Assembly: GCA_004123355.1 (NCBI GenBank) | Contig: SCHM01000001.1 | Location: 496,001 to 560,000, forward strand | Reading direction: 5' to 3' | DNA: 64,000 nucleotides | Origin: Amphirosellinia nigrospora | Taxonomy: Eukaryota; Ascomycota; Sordariomycetes; Xylariales; Xylariaceae | The notes under the pieces: generated by a model | The model's database searches: none | What the model saw: only the letters and a program-made list of their open reading frames with translations | What the model was told of the DNA's origin: nothing | Part shown: in pieces, positions 60,481-64,000 of the stretch | Layout: each line of letters begins with the position of its first letter | How positions within the stretch are numbered: the first letter of the stretch is position 1 | Program-made: the position numbers and the translations under genes

Positions 60481-62858
60481 CTTTTCGACCATGGAACTGA
60501 TGCCTTATTTCACAATCGCGCACGACATAGAGCACGTATCAAGTTCTCGAGGCTCAAGGGGAAGGAAGGGAGGGAGCGGTAGCGTCGCTAAGACCCGGGT
60601 AGCCATGAACTTGAAATACCCACAGACCGGGGACGCGGTGAACAGTTCTCGGATCCCATCTGCAATTGTTTTACAGGTACTGTGTTCGGGATAACAATGC
60701 GCACTCACCCGAATCCACAGCTACTACCACCTACCCCAGCTGCCGAGCCGGCAAGGTAAGGGAGAGTAGCTGCCGCATGGGGAAAATTGGGGTGATAGAT
60801 GAGGATCATGATCCACGATCCCGCATTCAACGTGCATGGCTAACCGTATCTGCGCATGCTACTGCAATCAGCAGCACTGCTACAAAGCGAGCTTGAGACA
60901 AGTGGAAGATCATAGTGAACCACTTTATGAGTCGATTTTGAAGTATGGTTCAGTTTATACAAACCGCCAAATGGATATGGGGAATATGTTCAACTCTGTT
61001 CAGATGAAGCTTATTATCTGAGGAGCTAATTCAAGATGCTGTCTGTGGGGTAGATGTGCGGAGAACGTGGAACGTTGCGTTGCGTTCCTGGTTTTCCCCA
61101 CAAATTCACCGGCGTTGTGGTGAACTGAGATGACGATAAACACATAATACGACGTCATTTAGGCATAGAAGCTTGCCTAAGGAGGAAGGCAGTCGCTATG
61201 ACAAGAAGAGCTACCAGCTATGCTAGACGACTCGTACGATGGCAGCCGGATGGCAAGGCGCTTGGTTTCGCTTTCTGGTCTCGCTAAACTTGCGGGGGGC
61301 GAGGGAGCAAGCGAGTACTTTTCGCTTAAAACAATAAAAGGTAAGAGAGTCTTAGCATAAACGAGCGCGCACCATTCGGTCAATTGTTATGAATCAATAC
61401 GGTAGGGGAAAATACAACCCATCATGGGGAAAATCATTGTTCACGAACTAAAGAAATTCATGGGAACAACCTTAGCGACGTAGCTGATTAATAGATTTAG
61501 CTTGGAAAAAATACTAACATGCTCAATTGGCTGAGTCCTAAACGTCTAAACTTATCACTAGACGTTTCGGAGTACGTCAATCAGAACACCTGGTAGACGA
61601 TACTATGGGTGCCGTCGCAGTATCTGTTGTTAGAGAACGTTATGAGGCGAGAAGAGCCTCAGCGTAGATCTCGAGAAATGCGGATCCCGCCTTACAGGGT
61701 ATGTTTTGTGACCCTGAACACCATCTAAGAATTAATCTGGTTATGGCGAAAGGGAGGAGGATAGCACCGCGCCCCTATCTCGCCAGTTACATCAGGATAC
61801 ACCTCATTTTACGCAATAAGGGCGAAATACCATACTAGAGTTTACTTTATCCGTTGAAAATTTTTTTTATATTGGTTGTTTTCGTATATCGTCGTTGGAA
61901 CAGCACACTAACCTGTTCAATGTGTACTACGTACTGGAATGTTCGTATAGCTCGTACCTGACCATTATTTTATTCATAAAAAATTAAGTCTTAACTCAAT
62001 ATCGCAGAAGTCAACAGAGAATCGCTATGTGGGCGACTAAATTATAGTATATCCAGTAATTACATTTTACGGCCTTAGTAGAGTCCCTCCAATGCCGCCA
62101 CCGCTCGTAGCCTTTGTCAGTCTAGCCTGTGTCGCCGTCCATCAGATGGATTCGATGGTGCAAGCTTCCAATGCGAACAGCTTCTCAGGGTTTCTACTCA
62201 ACACATCGGGGAATGACGCTGCCGGCATCGTGGCCAGGGCCGGGGTAAGTTTACGGTTAATGACAGCGTGGACGCTGACTGTCGCCTTTAAATTCCGCTC
62301 CGTTGATCTTAGGTTTCTAGCACGAGTTATCAGGAGCAAATGACTGTTGCGAGAGCAGCGTATCTTTCTATTTGAAGACGCATTTGAAGTTGGCACCAAG
62401 AGGGAAAGCCTGGCGAAGCATGAGAGTAGTGACAGTGGCCGTATATATTACATTCTCTATTGCTCGTTCTACGTTCAATACTTATTCGGTCTAAAAACGG
62501 GAATGTTTTGAATAAAAACACTAATTAGGGCGATATTGTAGGGGACTGCCACATGTGAAGCTAAGAGGTCCTCAGAATAAAATCACACACTCCTGTCAAC
62601 TGTGAATACAGAAACACTCATGAGCTAGAGACGACCTGACATTGGCAAGTGGATGATAAGAAGGCACCCGTGATCGATTGCTAATAATTTCGACTTTTGC
62701 TCAAGAAGTAAAGACAGTAAATTATTCATATCCCTCTTTTATTGAAGCGAGGTTCAAACTACGAACAAGACCAACTGCCCTGATGTTCGCTTGGCAAACC
62801 TTTAGAGCAAGGCGAGCAAGTGAGAGTCACCATTTATTTTCCAATGCTCCAAAGCTCT
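60481..62858. other. Intergenic region upstream of GH92
   Basis: GH92 promoter in the first few hundred bases, then largely empty sequence with an AT-rich patch near 61.85-62.05 kb. It contains one weak two-exon candidate (62092-62375) listed separately. Confidence 0.4.
62092..62375 (+). CDS. Weak candidate: short two-exon protein or gene fragment
   Basis: Exons 62092..62244 and 62313..62375 would encode 71 aa (MPPPLVAFVSLACVAVHQMD ... QEQMTVARAAYLSI). The 68 bp intron has a perfect GTAAGT donor, a CTGAC branch-like site and a CTTAG acceptor, and is in phase. The first ~17 residues are hydrophobic, like a weak signal anchor. No family recognised; it could be a fragment of a larger lost gene or chance. 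Confidence 0.25.
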
Positions 62859-63237
62859 CAGGTCTGATTTCGACACATGAGTTTTCACTATCTACACATG
62901 AAACTAGCCGTTTTAAGCAACAGAATTGCCACACTACCTACTCTTCGCATCAGTCCTATAGCTTTATATCATATACTATACAAATTTAAATATTTAAAAA
63001 TAGCAATAAATATAATTATCATAAAACGGTTAAATTGTAATTTTCTTTAATTTTTAAAAAATGTTCTATATATAAATATTTACGTTCGAAGATAACGTGA
63101 TTTGTAAATCAATGTAGGCCTGCACTCCTCGAGGCCTTGCAATCTAACATGATTGATTGGCCTATCGCGGTGTGATTACTGAATGCGGCTAGTTTCATGT
63201 GTAGATAGTGAAAACTCATGTGTCGAAATCAGACCTG
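62859..63237. mobile_element. MITE with perfect 52 bp TIRs and 9 bp target duplication
   Basis: Arms 62859-62910 and 63186-63237 are perfect inverted copies (52 of 52), starting CAGGTCTGATTTCGACAC. Directly outside both arms lies the same 9-mer CAAAGCTCT (62850-62858 and 63238-63246). The 275 bp interior is AT-rich in its middle and has no open frame. Long perfect TIRs with a 9 bp duplication are typical of Mutator-like (MULE) elements, such as fungal Hop (known). A non-autonomous MULE-derived MITE is therefore the best reading. Perfect arms imply a recent insertion that escaped RIP. Confidence 0.85.
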
Positions 63238-63689
63238 CAAAGCTCTGTCAAGGGTAGCTCTGGATCTGGTCCATGTGGGGCACTAGACGCCTAAGAGACC
63301 AGACCTTACTCAAAGCAGAAAGACTCCACCCAATTATTTCCTCTCATTGGCTCAATTGGGGATAGGCCATGAAAAAGCTATAGCGCATTTGGCACAGAGC
63401 AAAGAAAAATTTCGAGGCCTCGAAATTCAGCAAGCTCGAGTTTTGGTGCAATTGGCAGTGACTTCGACGGAACACGGGATTGTTACCACCACCACCACAT
63501 TACACCAAGCAACAGCGGCCTCCTTCTCCCCGGCGGCAATTAGATACGTCCAATTCGAGTGCGAGAGGAATTTACCGAAAACCCCAATTCCGGAGAGAGA
63601 ATCGCTTCGTCCCCAGCGCAGCTAGCAGACGAGCTCCGATAAACAACACAAGAGGTTGCCGGTCAGTAGCGAGCGAAACCGAACCAAAA

Positions 63690-64000
63690 ATGGGGTCTAC
63701 CAAGCCGGAGAAGAAAGAGAAGAAGGAGAAGAAGCGCAGCGATGCGGACGGCGTCGGCAAGGTGAAGAAGGACAAGAAAGACAAGAAGGAGAAGAAGGAG
63801 AAGCTCAAGAGCGCCGTCACCGCCGCCCTCGAGGACGGCCAGGAGCCCGCCGGCGACTCGCCCGCCGTGGCCGTCGAGGAGAAGACGGCTACCGTGGCCC
63901 CCGTCGTCGGCGCCCTGGTGCCCTTTGCGAAACCCCTGGCCGACGAGAAGGCTACCAAGAAGGTCATGAAGAGCGTGCGGAAAGGTACGGGTAATTCGTC
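63690..64000 (+). CDS. nhp2: NHP2, H/ACA snoRNP subunit (5' part, cut by window end)
   Basis: L7Ae/Nhp2-family core protein of H/ACA snoRNPs, which guide rRNA pseudouridylation in the nucleolus. Exon 1 runs from 63690 to 63985 (MGSTKPEKKEKKEKK...), then a GTACGG donor starts an intron that continues past the window. The N-terminus is Lys/Glu-rich (typical of Pezizomycotina Nhp2), with an Ala/Val/Glu linker and then the start of the globular domain, VPFAKPLADEKATKKVMKSV. The kink-turn-binding region is outside the window. The plus-strand open frame upstream (63347-63625) is probably leader. Confidence 0.85.
   Translation, partial: MGSTKPEKKEKKEKKRSDADGVGKVKKDKKDKKEKKEKLKSAVTAALEDGQEPAGDSPAVAVEEKTATVAPVVGALVPFAKPLADEKATKKVMKSVRKGTGNS

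Noticed and set aside
62911-63185. Coding content inside the MITE
   Set aside because: The interior is only 275 bp and AT-rich in the middle, with stops in all frames; it is non-autonomous.
63347-63625. 92-codon frame just upstream of nhp2
   Set aside because: Ends shortly before the nhp2 ATG, has no family resemblance, and fits better as nhp2 promoter/leader.

Overview
The window looks like nuclear DNA of a filamentous ascomycete, most likely a sordariomycete (inference). It has single genes on both strands, short 47-220 bp GT-AG introns with CTAAC/CTGAC-type branch sites, fungal protein families (ERG4, DPB2, SNF1, FacB/Cat8, PMP3, GH92, NHP2), and an extremely AT-rich block that looks like repeat-induced point mutation (RIP). 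No tRNA, rRNA or CRISPR array was recognised.

Layout. 1-4.2 kb is the RIP-like AT block. 5.9-12.4 kb is a compact housekeeping cluster: erg4 (+), dpb2 (-) and a conserved fungal protein of unknown function (+). 14.5-17.2 kb is the AMPK-family kinase gene snf1 (+), followed by a 2EXR-like gene at 19-19.8 kb (-). 20-30.5 kb is gene-poor accessory sequence with one small orphan gene, a Myb/SANT-like nuclear protein gene, three copies of a ~135 bp LTR-like element (two with matching 5 bp target duplications) and several tandem repeats. 30.6-48.5 kb carries a Pgc1-like glycerophosphodiesterase-fold phospholipase (-), facB/cat8 (-), a SET-domain methyltransferase (-), a YGR210C-type GTPase (+), pmp3 (-), a DUF952 protein (+) and a Ser-rich hypothetical protein (-). 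48.5-56 kb is sparse and holds a decayed argininosuccinate synthase copy, a coiled-coil protein and a Gln-rich protein. 56.2-60.5 kb has a Cys-rich single-pass membrane protein and a secreted GH92 alpha-mannosidase (both -). 62.9-63.2 kb is an intact-looking MITE with perfect 52 bp terminal inverted repeats and a 9 bp target duplication. The window ends inside nhp2.

How the genes relate. Most are unlinked housekeeping functions: sterol synthesis, DNA replication, phospholipid turnover, ribosome/snoRNP biogenesis. SNF1 and FacB/Cat8 belong to one carbon-derepression pathway in yeasts and moulds and lie about 17 kb apart here; this may be chance.

Two cautions. First, at least nine otherwise well-conserved genes are each interrupted by one or two apparent single-base losses, often in G/C or A/T runs, while erg4, snf1, pmp3 and the DUF952 gene are intact. 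I read this mainly as residual indel errors in the assembly, so the affected genes are called CDS, not pseudogenes. Second, I did not find a convincing new multi-gene system. The strongest new-looking items are the MITE with its 9 bp duplication, the small LTR-like family with a repeated TTGTT target, the uncharacterised protein at 11.6-12.4 kb and the Cys-rich membrane protein next to GH92.
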